A program made the position numbers and the translations under genes. From Candidatus Wallbacteria bacterium (lineage in GTDB: Bacteria; Muiribacteriota; JAQTZZ01): a stretch of 64,000 nucleotides of DNA. The notes under the pieces were generated by a model that did not search any database, had not been told where the DNA came from, and was given only the letters and a program-made list of their open reading frames with translations. The DNA lies in assembly GCA_028687545.1 (NCBI GenBank), contig JAQTZZ010000008.1, forward strand, positions 1 to 64,000. The letters run 5' to 3'. Position 1 is the first letter of the stretch, and the number at the start of each line of letters is the position of its first letter. Below are positions 49,580 to 57,895 of this stretch, in pieces.

Positions 49580-51241
49580 ATGAGCAGAAAAAAGTTTTTA
49601 TTCAGCTTCCAGTTCAGCATCAGCAGCGCATTCATTTCAGTCGTGCTGTTCACAGCCTGTCTGCTTGGAGTGAGCACATACTTCATGGTCAGCTCGTTTA
49701 TCAGAGAGCAGATCCGCGAGCGCCTGCATGACTCGGTCTCCATTGCGGCTCAGCAGATTGACACTGAGAAGCACAGGACATTATTGACACGGAGCGACGA
49801 AATTTCCGCAGCATACCAGGAGATCAAGGAATCGCTCAGGAAAGTAAAGGCAAACTGCAAAGATTTCAAGTATATCTATACCATGCGCCGGAGTAGCGGA
49901 GACGTCTATTTTGTAGTGGATGCTGAAGACGACCCGACAAAAGTCAGTCACATCGGTGACCTGTATGATGAACCCACAGAACCGATGCTGGCAGCTTTCA
50001 ATCCTCCCTATGAAACCCAGGTGGAAAAAGAGTTCAACACTGACAAGTGGGGCACTTTCCTCTCCAGTTATGCTCCGCTTTTCGATAAGGAGGGGAAATT
50101 CGAAGGAATTCTGGGGATCGACATTTCAGCCGACAAAATTATCAGATATGAACGGCTCCAGGTCAGCATGCAGTTCTTCATTTCACTGCTCGTTCTAGTC
50201 CTGGTGATCGTGATCGCGATTGAACTGTCCAGAAAAATCAGCCAGCCGCTGCTCGCCATCTCCAGAGACATGCAGAAAGTTCAGAAATTTGAAATCGAGG
50301 ATGAGATCCAGATCAATTCCCGGATCATGGAAATGAATCACATGAAGGACGCGATCGAGAATATGAAGAAAGGGCTGAGGTCCTTTAAGAAATATGTCCC
50401 TGCGGAAATAGTGAGCGAGTTGATCAGCTTGAAAAAAGAAGCTGTGCTGAGCGCGGAGCGAAGGGAACTGAGCATCTTTTTTTCCGACATCGAGAGCTTT
50501 TCCAGGATCGCTGAAAAGTACGCCCCTGAAAAGCTGGCGGAAGACCTGGATCTGTATTTCCGCGTAATGACCAGTATCATCCTGGAGAATCACGGCACCC
50601 TGGATAAATACATAGGAGATGCGATCATGGCCTTCTGGGGAGCTCCGCGGCAGATCGAAAATCACGCTGTCCTTGCTTGTCTCACGGCACTCAAGTGCTG
50701 CAGGGATCTCTCACTCCATGAAAAAGAATGGATGGAAAAAGGGCTGCCGCTTTTCAAAACCCGCTTCGGCATTAACACCGGCCCGGTTGTGGTCGGAAAC
50801 ATCGGCTATTCTGAGAGGCTGAATTACACCATTCTGGGCGACAATGTGAATCTGGCCAATCGTCTGGAAGGACTTAACAAGTATTACGGCACGCAGATCA
50901 TGATCAGCGAATTCACCTACCAGAGATCCAAAACCGAGGTCGAAGCCAGGCTGCTGGACATAGTCGCGGTCAAGGGTAAATCTCAGGGTATCGGAGTGTA
51001 TGAACTTGTTTCTGAGCGGGGGAGTCTCAGCTCTGAATTCAAACGATTCATCGATTTGTTTAATGAAGGCATGGAAATTTACATGGCGCAGAAATGGGCC
51101 GAAGCCAGAAAGCTGTTCGAAGAACTGAAAAAAAGTAAACCCGACGACAAACCAGCGCAGATCATTCTTGCCCGCTGTGTCCAGTACGAAGCCGATCCGC
51201 CACATGACTGGACCGGCGTGACTCACATGCATGAAAAGTAA
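49580..51241 (+). CDS. Membrane-bound class III adenylate cyclase with extracytoplasmic sensor and HAMP
   Basis: This 553-residue protein has a transmembrane helix (about 11-36), a sensor domain of about 150 residues of the Cache type, a second helix (about 192-212) and a HAMP linker. The class III cyclase domain is at about 285-470. Metal aspartates are in IFFSDIESF and YIGDAIMAFWG; the transition-state Asn/Arg in NVNLANRLEG; and a Lys in TLDKYIGD together with a Thr in NYTILGD favour ATP over GTP. It would make cyclic AMP when the sensor is triggered. A C-terminal helical tail of about 80 residues follows. Weak ribosome-binding site. Confidence 0.9.
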   Translation: MSRKKFLFSFQFSISSAFISVVLFTACLLGVSTYFMVSSFIREQIRERLHDSVSIAAQQIDTEKHRTLLTRSDEISAAYQEIKESLRKVKANCKDFKYIYTMRRSSGDVYFVVDAEDDPTKVSHIGDLYDEPTEPMLAAFNPPYETQVEKEFNTDKWGTFLSSYAPLFDKEGKFEGILGIDISADKIIRYERLQVSMQFFISLLVLVLVIVIAIELSRKISQPLLAISRDMQKVQKFEIEDEIQINSRIMEMNHMKDAIENMKKGLRSFKKYVPAEIVSELISLKKEAVLSAERRELSIFFSDIESFSRIAEKYAPEKLAEDLDLYFRVMTSIILENHGTLDKYIGDAIMAFWGAPRQIENHAVLACLTALKCCRDLSLHEKEWMEKGLPLFKTRFGINTGPVVVGNIGYSERLNYTILGDNVNLANRLEGLNKYYGTQIMISEFTYQRSKTEVEARLLDIVAVKGKSQGIGVYELVSERGSLSSEFKRFIDLFNEGMEIYMAQKWAEARKLFEELKKSKPDDKPAQIILARCVQYEADPPHDWTGVTHMHEK

Positions 51242-51247
51242 ATCAAA

Positions 51248-52090
51248 TCAATTCTTTCGAAACTGCGGGCGCAGAACAGCTGTGACCGCATACAGGAATG
51301 CCGCAAAAAGCACGATCGTCGGTCCTGAGGCAGTGCCCCAGTAATAAGATGCGATCAAACCGGAAACTCCGGAAATCAGGCTCAGCAGAAGGGCCCAGGC
51401 AGTATATGCGCGGGTGTCACGCGCCAGGTTGCGCGCTGCAGCGGCAGGCAGCACCAGCAAAGAATTGATGATCAGGATTCCCACCAGCCGGATCGAGATG
51501 GTGACCACTACCGCGAGCAGCATGGAAAAAATTGTTTCGATCAGGAATACATTCCTGCCCCTGCTCCTGGCAAGCGAAGGACTGACACTGACAAGCAGCA
51601 GCGCGTTTCCCCCGATGTACCAGAGCAGGAGCACCAGGAGAAGGGCAAAACACAGACGAACGATCTCTACAGGGCCTACAGCCAGAATATCCCCGATCAG
51701 AAAAGATGTGTACTTCGCAAATCCACCGCCCCGGGATAAAATTACAATGCCGAGCGCTGTAATGGCAGAGAAAAACACTCCCAGCACTGTATCCGGAGCA
51801 GCAGAGGTGTATTTTTTCACCGCATTCACGCCTATGGCCAGCATGATTGCGAATCCCACCATTGCCCATTGAGGATCTCCCAGCCCCATCAGCACTCCAA
51901 TCGCAATGCCGGTAAGGGCTGAATGTCCCAGCACATCAGAAAAGAAAACCAGGTGATTGCTGACAACCATAGTCCCGATCAGGGAAAACAGCGGGCAACA
52001 GATCAGCACCGCCAGCAGCGCATCTGCCATGAAGCGGTAATGAGCCCATTCAAACGGCAGTTTCGCGATCAGAGCATGCCAGGATTCCAT
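51248..52090 (-). CDS. znuB: Metal ABC importer permease, ZnuB/MntB family
   Basis: This 280-residue protein has eight or nine predicted membrane helices. Motifs SNHLVFFSDVLGHSALTGIA and RLVGILIINSLLVLPAAAAR are characteristic of ABC-3 permeases for zinc or manganese. It forms the inner-membrane channel of the importer encoded by this three-gene set. ATG 52090 is chosen over 52096 because GGAG is seven bases upstream of the former and one base from the latter. It ends seven bases before the convergent cyclase stop. Confidence 0.92.
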   Translation of the reverse strand: MESWHALIAKLPFEWAHYRFMADALLAVLICCPLFSLIGTMVVSNHLVFFSDVLGHSALTGIAIGVLMGLGDPQWAMVGFAIMLAIGVNAVKKYTSAAPDTVLGVFFSAITALGIVILSRGGGFAKYTSFLIGDILAVGPVEIVRLCFALLLVLLLWYIGGNALLLVSVSPSLARSRGRNVFLIETIFSMLLAVVVTISIRLVGILIINSLLVLPAAAARNLARDTRAYTAWALLLSLISGVSGLIASYYWGTASGPTIVLFAAFLYAVTAVLRPQFRKN

Positions 52091-52108
52091 AAACATTCTC
52101 CAGAAAAT

Positions 52109-52900
52109 TCAATCAATTTCTTTGTACGGGCGAACGGCAGTTCGCCCCTGCCCTCCAGGAATCTTCGAGATGTTCCATAATGCCGGGCCGAAACTTTGCA
52201 GCAGGCGTTCATCCGAGAGGATCTCAGCCGGATCGCCATCTGCCACTACTTTGCGATCTAAAAGTACCATTCTGTCCGCGTACTGAGCTACGCCTGCGAT
52301 ATCGTGAGTCACCAGAATAATCGAGATGTCATGGATTTTCTTAAGCCGGTTGATCACATCGTAAAACAGCGAGATCCCGCCGACATCAACCGCTGCCATG
52401 GCTTCATCCAGCAGGAGCAGATTCGGAACAGGTGAGATGGCTAAAGCGAGCAGCACACGCTGCAGTTCTCCTCCGGAAAGATCGCAGAGACGGCGACGGA
52501 TCAAATTTCCGGCTGTCACCATTTCCAGTGCCTCGGCTGCGGTTTTTCTGATCCTCTTCCCAATTGAAAGCCAGCATGGCCTGCCGGCCACAGCGGCAGC
52601 AAACAAATCCAGCACACTGACTGGAGTCTCCGGATCAAGCACTACTTTCTGGGGTACATATCCGATGGTAGGTCTGGCTGGTTTTCCCATCAAACGGAAT
52701 TCCTGTTTTCCCTCGTACTTGATCTCTCCCAGCAGAGCTTTCAGGAGTGTAGTTTTTCCAGCCCCGTTCGGCCCTACGATTGCCAGCAGTTCCCTGCAGT
52801 TGATGTGCAGATTCACATTGTCCAGAACCGTTTTGCTGCCATAGCGGACTGTGATCCCTTCGATGCGGGTGCAGCAGTGGTCGCAGGATTGATATTTCAT
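52109..52900 (-). CDS. znuC: Metal ABC importer ATPase, ZnuC/MntA family
   Basis: This 263-residue ATPase has Walker A GPNGAGKTT (about residue 42), signature LCDLSGGELQRV, Walker B LLLLDEAMAAVD and H-loop VTHD. It powers the znuB permease. The last 12 residues (GRTAVRPYKEID region) are encoded by a hairpin-forming sequence at 52128-52147, so the natural C-terminus may have been replaced by a repeat insertion. The start overlaps the upstream binding-protein gene by 4 bases. The N-terminal DHCC sequence is unusual and could bind metal; this is a guess. Confidence 0.92.
   Translation of the reverse strand: MKYQSCDHCCTRIEGITVRYGSKTVLDNVNLHINCRELLAIVGPNGAGKTTLLKALLGEIKYEGKQEFRLMGKPARPTIGYVPQKVVLDPETPVSVLDLFAAAVAGRPCWLSIGKRIRKTAAEALEMVTAGNLIRRRLCDLSGGELQRVLLALAISPVPNLLLLDEAMAAVDVGGISLFYDVINRLKKIHDISIILVTHDIAGVAQYADRMVLLDRKVVADGDPAEILSDERLLQSFGPALWNISKIPGGQGRTAVRPYKEID
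52128..52147. repeat. REP-like hairpin inside the 3' end of znuC
   Basis: GGGCGAAC (52128-52135) and GTTCGCCC (52140-52147) form a perfect 8-bp stem around GGCA. It encodes part of the last residues of znuC. It belongs to the same GGGCG...CGCCC hairpin class as the palindrome at 38323. Confidence 0.75.
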
Positions 52901-53781
52901 GAACCACCCAGAGCTTCTTTTAATGTTTCCAGATTCTTTTCCATGATCTGCAGATATGAGTCCAGCCCGTCCGGCCCTGTGACGGCCGGGTCAAGTGTAA
53001 AAGCCCTGAGACTGGTTTCCCGGCTGATGATCTGAGCAGCAGCAGGAGAATACTGGGGTTCAATGAACAGAGCTTTGATCCTGTATTTTCTGATCAGCGC
53101 AATTGTCGCAGCCAGTTCCCTGGCACCGGGTGTCGAGCCGGGCTCGCGCTCTACTACTGCTGCGATTTTCAGACCGAAATCCCTGGCGAAATATGGAAAG
53201 GCTTCATGGAAGGTGATGATCAGACTCCCCTTGTAAGGAGCAAGTTCCTGCACCATGCGGGATTTCAAGGTTTGAAGCTTTGCGAGATAATTCGCAGCAT
53301 TCGTTTTATACTGATCCGCATGTTCCTGGTCAAGGCTTGCGAGGCCTGCGGCAAGGTTAGCCACTTCAGCGCTCGCTCCGTCCAGGCTCAGCCAGACATG
53401 AGGATTTAAACCGTTTCCGGATTTGATCAGCTCTGCTCCTTTGGAAGCTTCTATTACTGTAAGCGAAGGGAATTGCCGCAGGACATTGTCAAGGAAAGAT
53501 TCCATTCCAGCACCGTTCACCAGCAGTACCCGGGCACCGGAGATTTTTTTCATGTCATTGGTGGAAAGCGCATAATCGTGGAGGCAGCCAGTGACAGGCT
53601 GAGTCAGATTGGAAAGTTTCACGCCAGGCACTCCGTCAGTAATGTTCCGAGCCATGATGTAGATCGGGTAGAAACTGGCCAGGATGGAAATCTCGCCTGT
53701 GGCTCCAACCGGTCTACAGCTGTTGAACAGCCAGAACAGTGCCAGAGATATCCAGAATTTCAATTTACTGTCCTCAAGCAT
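52897..53781 (-). CDS. znuA: Metal-binding periplasmic protein, ZnuA/TroA family
   Basis: This 294-residue protein has an N-terminal signal; LFNSC resembles a lipobox but is imperfect. Family motifs are ILASFYPIYIMARNIT, PHVWLSLDGASAEV, FHEAFPYFARDFGLKIAAVV and FIEPQYSPAAA. The metal-ligand histidines sit in LHDYAL, NPHVW and TFHEAF. It captures zinc or manganese for ZnuBC. Unlike many ZnuA proteins there is no His-rich loop. TTG at 53763 with GAGG eight bases upstream is an alternative start. No Zur or MntR site was identified with confidence. Confidence 0.9.
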   Translation of the reverse strand: MLEDSKLKFWISLALFWLFNSCRPVGATGEISILASFYPIYIMARNITDGVPGVKLSNLTQPVTGCLHDYALSTNDMKKISGARVLLVNGAGMESFLDNVLRQFPSLTVIEASKGAELIKSGNGLNPHVWLSLDGASAEVANLAAGLASLDQEHADQYKTNAANYLAKLQTLKSRMVQELAPYKGSLIITFHEAFPYFARDFGLKIAAVVEREPGSTPGARELAATIALIRKYRIKALFIEPQYSPAAAQIISRETSLRAFTLDPAVTGPDGLDSYLQIMEKNLETLKEALGGS

Positions 53782-53910
53782 ATTTTCAACTTCGAATCCA
53801 CTTTATTATCTTAATTTTATCATACCCATTTTTATTTGGTTACATCTATCCCAAATCAATAAATTCTATTGTAAGCTTCTTTTTGATATCATTCCAGCTG
53901 GGAGATGATC

Positions 53911-54540
53911 ATGGCCAGATTATTAATGATTTCGCTGCTGTTTGTCTGTATTTCTGCAAATTCTGCCCAGGAGAAAAATATTTTCACGAGGATTTTCGAT
54001 CCTTACAAACAGGCAGGACTCAATTCCCTGACCTGCGAAATCTCCATCAGCTTCGACGACTCCAACATGAGCGCTCTTAACCCGTATATTCCGAACCTGA
54101 TCCTGAAATTCAAGAAGCCCGAATCATTCAAACTCTCCTATACCCTGCTTCCCCAGACACCTGAAGACGTGAAAACCGTTGTTGAACAGATGATGGAGCA
54201 GTCATTCTGCAAAAAGGATTTCATCGAATTCGGCAGCGGCCTGGTCGCGCTGCAGAAGGACTTCAAAATCGCTTCCACAAAAAACACTACAACTGAAATC
54301 AGGATTAACCTGACTGCTGCCACAAAAAACGCCATAGCGCAGAAAATGACGGTCAGACTGGATAAAAATTACAGGATGACCGGATTTGAGGCCGACAAAG
54401 ACAGAGTCAGGCAGGAATCGGCATTCACCTATATCACAGTCGGAAAATTCCAGATGGTGGACAGGATCGTGAACACCACTTCGGAAGCCGGTAAAAAGGT
54501 CAATATCATTGTCAAATACAGCAAATACAAGATCAATTAG
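53911..54540 (+). CDS. Secreted protein of LolA-like character
   Basis: This 209-residue protein has a signal peptide (about 1-17). The mature part reads as alternating amphipathic strands, with LNSLTCEISISFDDSN, LILKFKKPESFKLSYTLLP and KMTVRLDKNYRMTGFE. That pattern is typical of LolA/outer-membrane-lipoprotein-sorting folds, but the sequence match is weak. The ATG at 53911 is preferred to 53905 because GGAG would abut the latter directly. It is 58 bases upstream of the tolC-like gene and might belong to that operon. Function unknown. Confidence 0.65.
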   Translation: MARLLMISLLFVCISANSAQEKNIFTRIFDPYKQAGLNSLTCEISISFDDSNMSALNPYIPNLILKFKKPESFKLSYTLLPQTPEDVKTVVEQMMEQSFCKKDFIEFGSGLVALQKDFKIASTKNTTTEIRINLTAATKNAIAQKMTVRLDKNYRMTGFEADKDRVRQESAFTYITVGKFQMVDRIVNTTSEAGKKVNIIVKYSKYKIN

Positions 54541-54598
54541 CAATCCGTTTTCTTGCCTTTAGCCTGGAAAATTGATAACTTTAACTGTGAGGTACTCT

Positions 54599-55852
54599 TT
54601 GATAAAATCTGTTCTGCATCTGCTTTTTCTTTTGCTGTTACTGTTTCCGTTACAGGCCGAAAACCTATCATTTCAGGATCTCCTGAAACTTGCCTCTGAT
54701 CGCAACCCTAAAATCAAAGCCATGTCTGAGGAAGTTGCTGCCTATCAGGAGCGGATCGCACCTTCCACAGCCAGGCCTGACCCGATGCTGGAACTGGGCA
54801 TCAAGAACATGGGATTGAAAGACTATAATGTCGGGGACGAACCTAACAGCGGACTTCCAGTTTACATCTCGCAGACCATACCCAGACCGCACAAGCTGGC
54901 TCTGCAGGGCGAGATTTCTGAATTCCAGTATCAGCAGAAGCTGCAGGAAGCGAAGGCATTGAGTCTGTCGATTGAGCGACAGGTCAAATCACTGATTTTT
55001 AACCTTAAGTATCTGCATGATTCAGAAGAAATCCTCAAGCGTCAGAAATCCCAGATGGAAAAGATCCTGAAAATCACCAAGTCCAGATATGGCGTGGGCG
55101 ACATCCTGCAGTCAGATATAACTAAAGCCCAGCTTGAAGTATCTAAAATGGACGAACTGATACTTCCCCTGAAAGAGATGATCAGGTCCGCTGAAATAAG
55201 GCTGAATCTGCTGCTGGATTATCCTGCGGATCGTAAGCTCGATGTTCCAAAATTCAGCCGGATCAAGTCATTCCCCTGGGAGCTGGAAAAGCTCAGAAGC
55301 CTGGCTCTAGCAAGTTCCCCGCTCACTGCGGAGATCAACCTGCAGATACTGGAAAATGAAAGCCGTGTGGAACTGTCCCGCAGGAATTTCGCATCAGACA
55401 TCAATCTGCGCCTGGGTTATGAATACAAAGAATCACTTACGCCAATGTACGAATTGATGGCAGGATTCGAACTGCCTGTGCACAAATCCAGAAAACAGGA
55501 ACCGCTGCTGAGAGAATCCGAGACCATGCTGAAAAAATCCAGGAAAGAGCTTGACGCAGCCACAAATGAAATCGAAGCCGGGCTGACCGAAAATTTCTAT
55601 AAGCTGCAGTCCGGCCTTTCAATCTTCCGCCTGTATAAGGAGAAACTCCTGCCCCAGGCCAGACTTGCAGCAGAGTCATCATCCTCAAACTACACACTCG
55701 GCAGAATCGATTATACAGCCCTGCTTGACGATATCCATGAAGTCTATGCCTTTGAGCTTTCCCTGATCAGGGAACAGAATCAATTCTGGAACATGATCGC
55801 TGCTCTGGAAGAAATCACTGCCGCAAGTCTGGTGAAATGGAATGATAATTAA
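54599..55852 (+). CDS. cusC: TolC-family outer-membrane channel of a heavy-metal efflux system (CusC-like)
   Basis: This 417-residue protein has a signal peptide (about 1-22, ending PLQA). The body is long amphipathic helices and two strand regions, the trimeric outer-membrane factor pattern. LSFQDLLKLASDRNPKIKAM and TKSRYGVGDILQSDITKAQLEV are typical repeats. The gene starts at TTG 54599, five bases after GAGG; upstream ATG-less frame back to 54572 is not used. It would connect the CusB adaptor and CusA pump across the outer membrane. The next genes encode these parts. Confidence 0.88.
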   Translation: MIKSVLHLLFLLLLLFPLQAENLSFQDLLKLASDRNPKIKAMSEEVAAYQERIAPSTARPDPMLELGIKNMGLKDYNVGDEPNSGLPVYISQTIPRPHKLALQGEISEFQYQQKLQEAKALSLSIERQVKSLIFNLKYLHDSEEILKRQKSQMEKILKITKSRYGVGDILQSDITKAQLEVSKMDELILPLKEMIRSAEIRLNLLLDYPADRKLDVPKFSRIKSFPWELEKLRSLALASSPLTAEINLQILENESRVELSRRNFASDINLRLGYEYKESLTPMYELMAGFELPVHKSRKQEPLLRESETMLKKSRKELDAATNEIEAGLTENFYKLQSGLSIFRLYKEKLLPQARLAAESSSSNYTLGRIDYTALLDDIHEVYAFELSLIREQNQFWNMIAALEEITAASLVKWNDN

Positions 55853-55863
55853 TAGTAAGTTAA

Positions 55864-56020
55864 CGGCAAATTTTTGTGGTGTGCAGCCAGATCCTTTTAG
55901 TTTATCAGGGATTTGTGGCGGGTCCTGTCCTTCCATGGCTGTAACAAATCCGAAGGATTTTCAACAGCCATGGATGGCCACCCCACAAAGTCATGTGCGT
56001 TTAACAGGGAAAATTTGCCG
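55864..56020. repeat. Nested inverted-repeat element (157 bp) upstream of cusB
   Basis: The outer arms are CGGCAAATTTT (55864-55874) and AAAATTTGCCG (56010-56020). An inner hairpin has an 11-bp stem TCCATGGCTGT (55932-55942) with 55964-55974, then AAATCC with GGATTT. A middle stretch, TTTGTGGTGTG and CACCCCACAAA, is also nearly complementary. The whole gap between cusC and cusB is therefore one structured element. It has no coding frame. Confidence 0.75.
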
Positions 56021-56063
56021 AATCTCCTGCCACTGTTTACCTTGCACTGATTGAGAGGATAAA

Positions 56064-56252
56064 ATGAAAAAAGCTTTCCTGGCAATTCTATGCTTGATCT
56101 TCCTCAGCGGATGCGGAGCTCCTGATGCAGGTATGGCCGGAAAAACTGAATACTACTGCCCGATGCATCCCACTGTTGTTTCGGATAAACCTGGCTCATG
56201 CCCGATCTGCGGGATGGATCTGGTGCTGAGTAAAAGTAAAGCTGCTGAATAG
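56064..56252 (+). CDS. Lipoprotein with heavy-metal-binding (HMBD) motif; 5' part of a TAG-split cusB
   Basis: This 62-residue product has a lipoprotein signal with LSGC at about 12-15, then YYCPMHPTV and [11 protein letters not shown], the heavy-metal-binding motif of CusB-type adaptors. It ends with TAG. The next frame is in phase and continues the protein without a gap. In normal CusB proteins the signal and this domain are the N-terminal part of one long chain. As it stands it would make a small metal-binding lipoprotein on its own. Confidence 0.85.
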   Translation: MKKAFLAILCLIFLSGCGAPDAGMAGKTEYYCPMHPTVVSDKPGSCPICGMDLVLSKSKAAE

Positions 56253-57359
56253 GTGCAGGCAAAAAAAGTCAGATACCGTTCCACCATGAATCCCAAAGAG
56301 ACTTCAGATCAGCCTGGAAAAGATTCAATGGGTATGGAAATGGTTACCTTTGAAGTGACGGGAAACGAAACTCAATCAGACCGGGTTACAGTGATTGTTT
56401 CACCTGAACAGAGCAGGCTGATCGGCGTCAAAACCGTTAAAGTTGAATCAATGCCAATCAGGAAAACCATCCACGCTGCCGGCAGAGTGGATTACGCTGA
56501 ACCAAATCTGTACATAGTCAACACCAAGTTCGGGGGATTCATTGAGACCCTGCAGGCTGATTACACAGGCAAACAGGTGGAAAAAGGCGATCCGCTCTTC
56601 TCCATCTACAGCCCGGAGCTGATCGCGGCAGAGCAGGAGTACTTACTGGTCAGGAGATCCATGGGCTCAGGCGATGCGGAGATTGTGAAAAGCCCCAGGC
56701 AGAAGCTCCTATACTGGGACATTACTTCTGAACAGATCGCCAGACTGGAAAAAAACGGCATTCCGGATAAGACAATCACGATTTCCTCGCCTGCCAGAGG
56801 CATAATCGTGGAAAAATCAGTTTCAGCAGGCCAGAAAATCATGGCAGGAGAAATGCTTTTCAAAATCGCGGATCTTTCCAAAGTCTGGATCTATGGCGAA
56901 ATTTATGAATATGAACTGGGTTTCGTTCAGAACTCCCAGGAAGTGAAATTCAGCCTCAAGGCTTATCCTGGTGAAGAATTCAGCGGTAGAATCGATTACA
57001 TCTACCCCACTGTTGACCCTGAGACACACACTATCAAAATCCGTATCGTTGCTGAAAACCTGGACCTGAAGCTGAAACCCGAAATGTTCACGAATCTGGA
57101 ACTGTTATCGGATCTTGGCAGCCGCCTCGCCATCCCAACCAGTGCAGTCCTTGATGCAGGCAACCGCAAGATCGCTTTTGTGGATCTGGGCGGAGGCATG
57201 TTAGAGCCGCGCGATCTGAAACTTGGTGTTCAGGGAAATGATTATTACGAAGTCTTGAGTGGTGTGGCATCAGGCGAAACAGTCGTTGTTTCAGCCAATT
57301 TCCTGATCGACTCGGAGTCAAGTCTGAAAGCGGCATTGCAACAGTTTGAAAAAAAATAA
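56253..57359 (+). CDS. cusB: CusB-like membrane fusion protein, 3' part of a TAG-split gene
   Basis: This 368-codon frame starts directly after the TAG at 56250-56252, with GTG. It begins with a second metal-binding-type segment (YRSTMNPKETSDQPGKDSMGMEM), then lipoyl halves with IETLQADYTGKQVEKGDP and ISSPARGIIVEKSVSAGQ, a coiled coil and a beta-barrel ending FEKK. CusB adaptors work in the periplasm, but this frame lacks a signal peptide. It also has no ribosome-binding site, so it would depend on read-through or coupling. The simplest reading is a single cusB gene interrupted by one nonsense codon. Confidence 0.88.
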   Translation: MQAKKVRYRSTMNPKETSDQPGKDSMGMEMVTFEVTGNETQSDRVTVIVSPEQSRLIGVKTVKVESMPIRKTIHAAGRVDYAEPNLYIVNTKFGGFIETLQADYTGKQVEKGDPLFSIYSPELIAAEQEYLLVRRSMGSGDAEIVKSPRQKLLYWDITSEQIARLEKNGIPDKTITISSPARGIIVEKSVSAGQKIMAGEMLFKIADLSKVWIYGEIYEYELGFVQNSQEVKFSLKAYPGEEFSGRIDYIYPTVDPETHTIKIRIVAENLDLKLKPEMFTNLELLSDLGSRLAIPTSAVLDAGNRKIAFVDLGGGMLEPRDLKLGVQGNDYYEVLSGVASGETVVVSANFLIDSESSLKAALQQFEKK

Positions 57360-57466
57360 GCGTGAATCAATCCCTTACTTACCGGAAAATCGATTTTTCT
57401 TGAAAAACCTCACTACAATTCGCCTTTCTTCTTGTCAAAGTCCGATAATCGCAATATCATTGAAAT

Positions 57467-57895
57467 ATGAGAAAACATCAGAAAATGAAGCAGGATTCCG
57501 GAACAGGACTGGGAGCTGGACTGGACCGGAACCGAATTAACCGCATCCTGAAACCGATTCTCTGGGATTATGATATTGATCCGGAAGTTTTTTTCAGGGT
57601 CGCTACAGGGGAAATCGCCTCAATCGGCTGGTTCAACCGCGTACGGGCTCTGCTGAGGATCTTCGAGCGGCTAGGCTGGTACGATCTTCTGGACCTTTTC
57701 GGAATTTCGGAAATTTCCAAATATCTTGACCCTGGAATCATTTCCAAAATCAGATTTCCTGAGCTGAAGGAGAAATATGAGTTTGCCGGCAAAGTTTTAC
57801 GAGGAGAGCCTGTACCCTTTGCAGGATGGAGTCCTGGATATCGTGAAAAAATCAGGAGCACCGTTCTATCTGACAGGTGGTACCGCTCTTTCTAG
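57467..57895 (+). CDS. Possible AbiEi/DUF6922-like antitoxin of the AbiEii-type toxin
   Basis: This 142-residue protein is hydrophilic and helical. The motif RILKPILWDYDID followed by WFNRVRALLRIFERLGW is like the antitoxin proteins (DUF6922 type) found next to AbiEii nucleotidyltransferases. The last 39 codons overlap the start of the toxin gene in another frame. No ribosome-binding site was clear at ATG 57467; an internal ATG at 57485 is an alternative. The call rests on position and motif similarity. Confidence 0.6.
   Translation: MRKHQKMKQDSGTGLGAGLDRNRINRILKPILWDYDIDPEVFFRVATGEIASIGWFNRVRALLRIFERLGWYDLLDLFGISEISKYLDPGIISKIRFPELKEKYEFAGKVLRGEPVPFAGWSPGYREKIRSTVLSDRWYRSF

Noticed and set aside
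53782-53910. Zur, MntR or Fur box before znuA
   Set aside because: The A/T-rich gap has partial GATAAT-like segments, but no palindrome good enough to support a call.
56250-56252. TAG as a reassigned sense codon in this organism
   Set aside because: TAG ends rplT, the hydrogenase large subunit and several other genes at the expected length, so it is a normal stop here.
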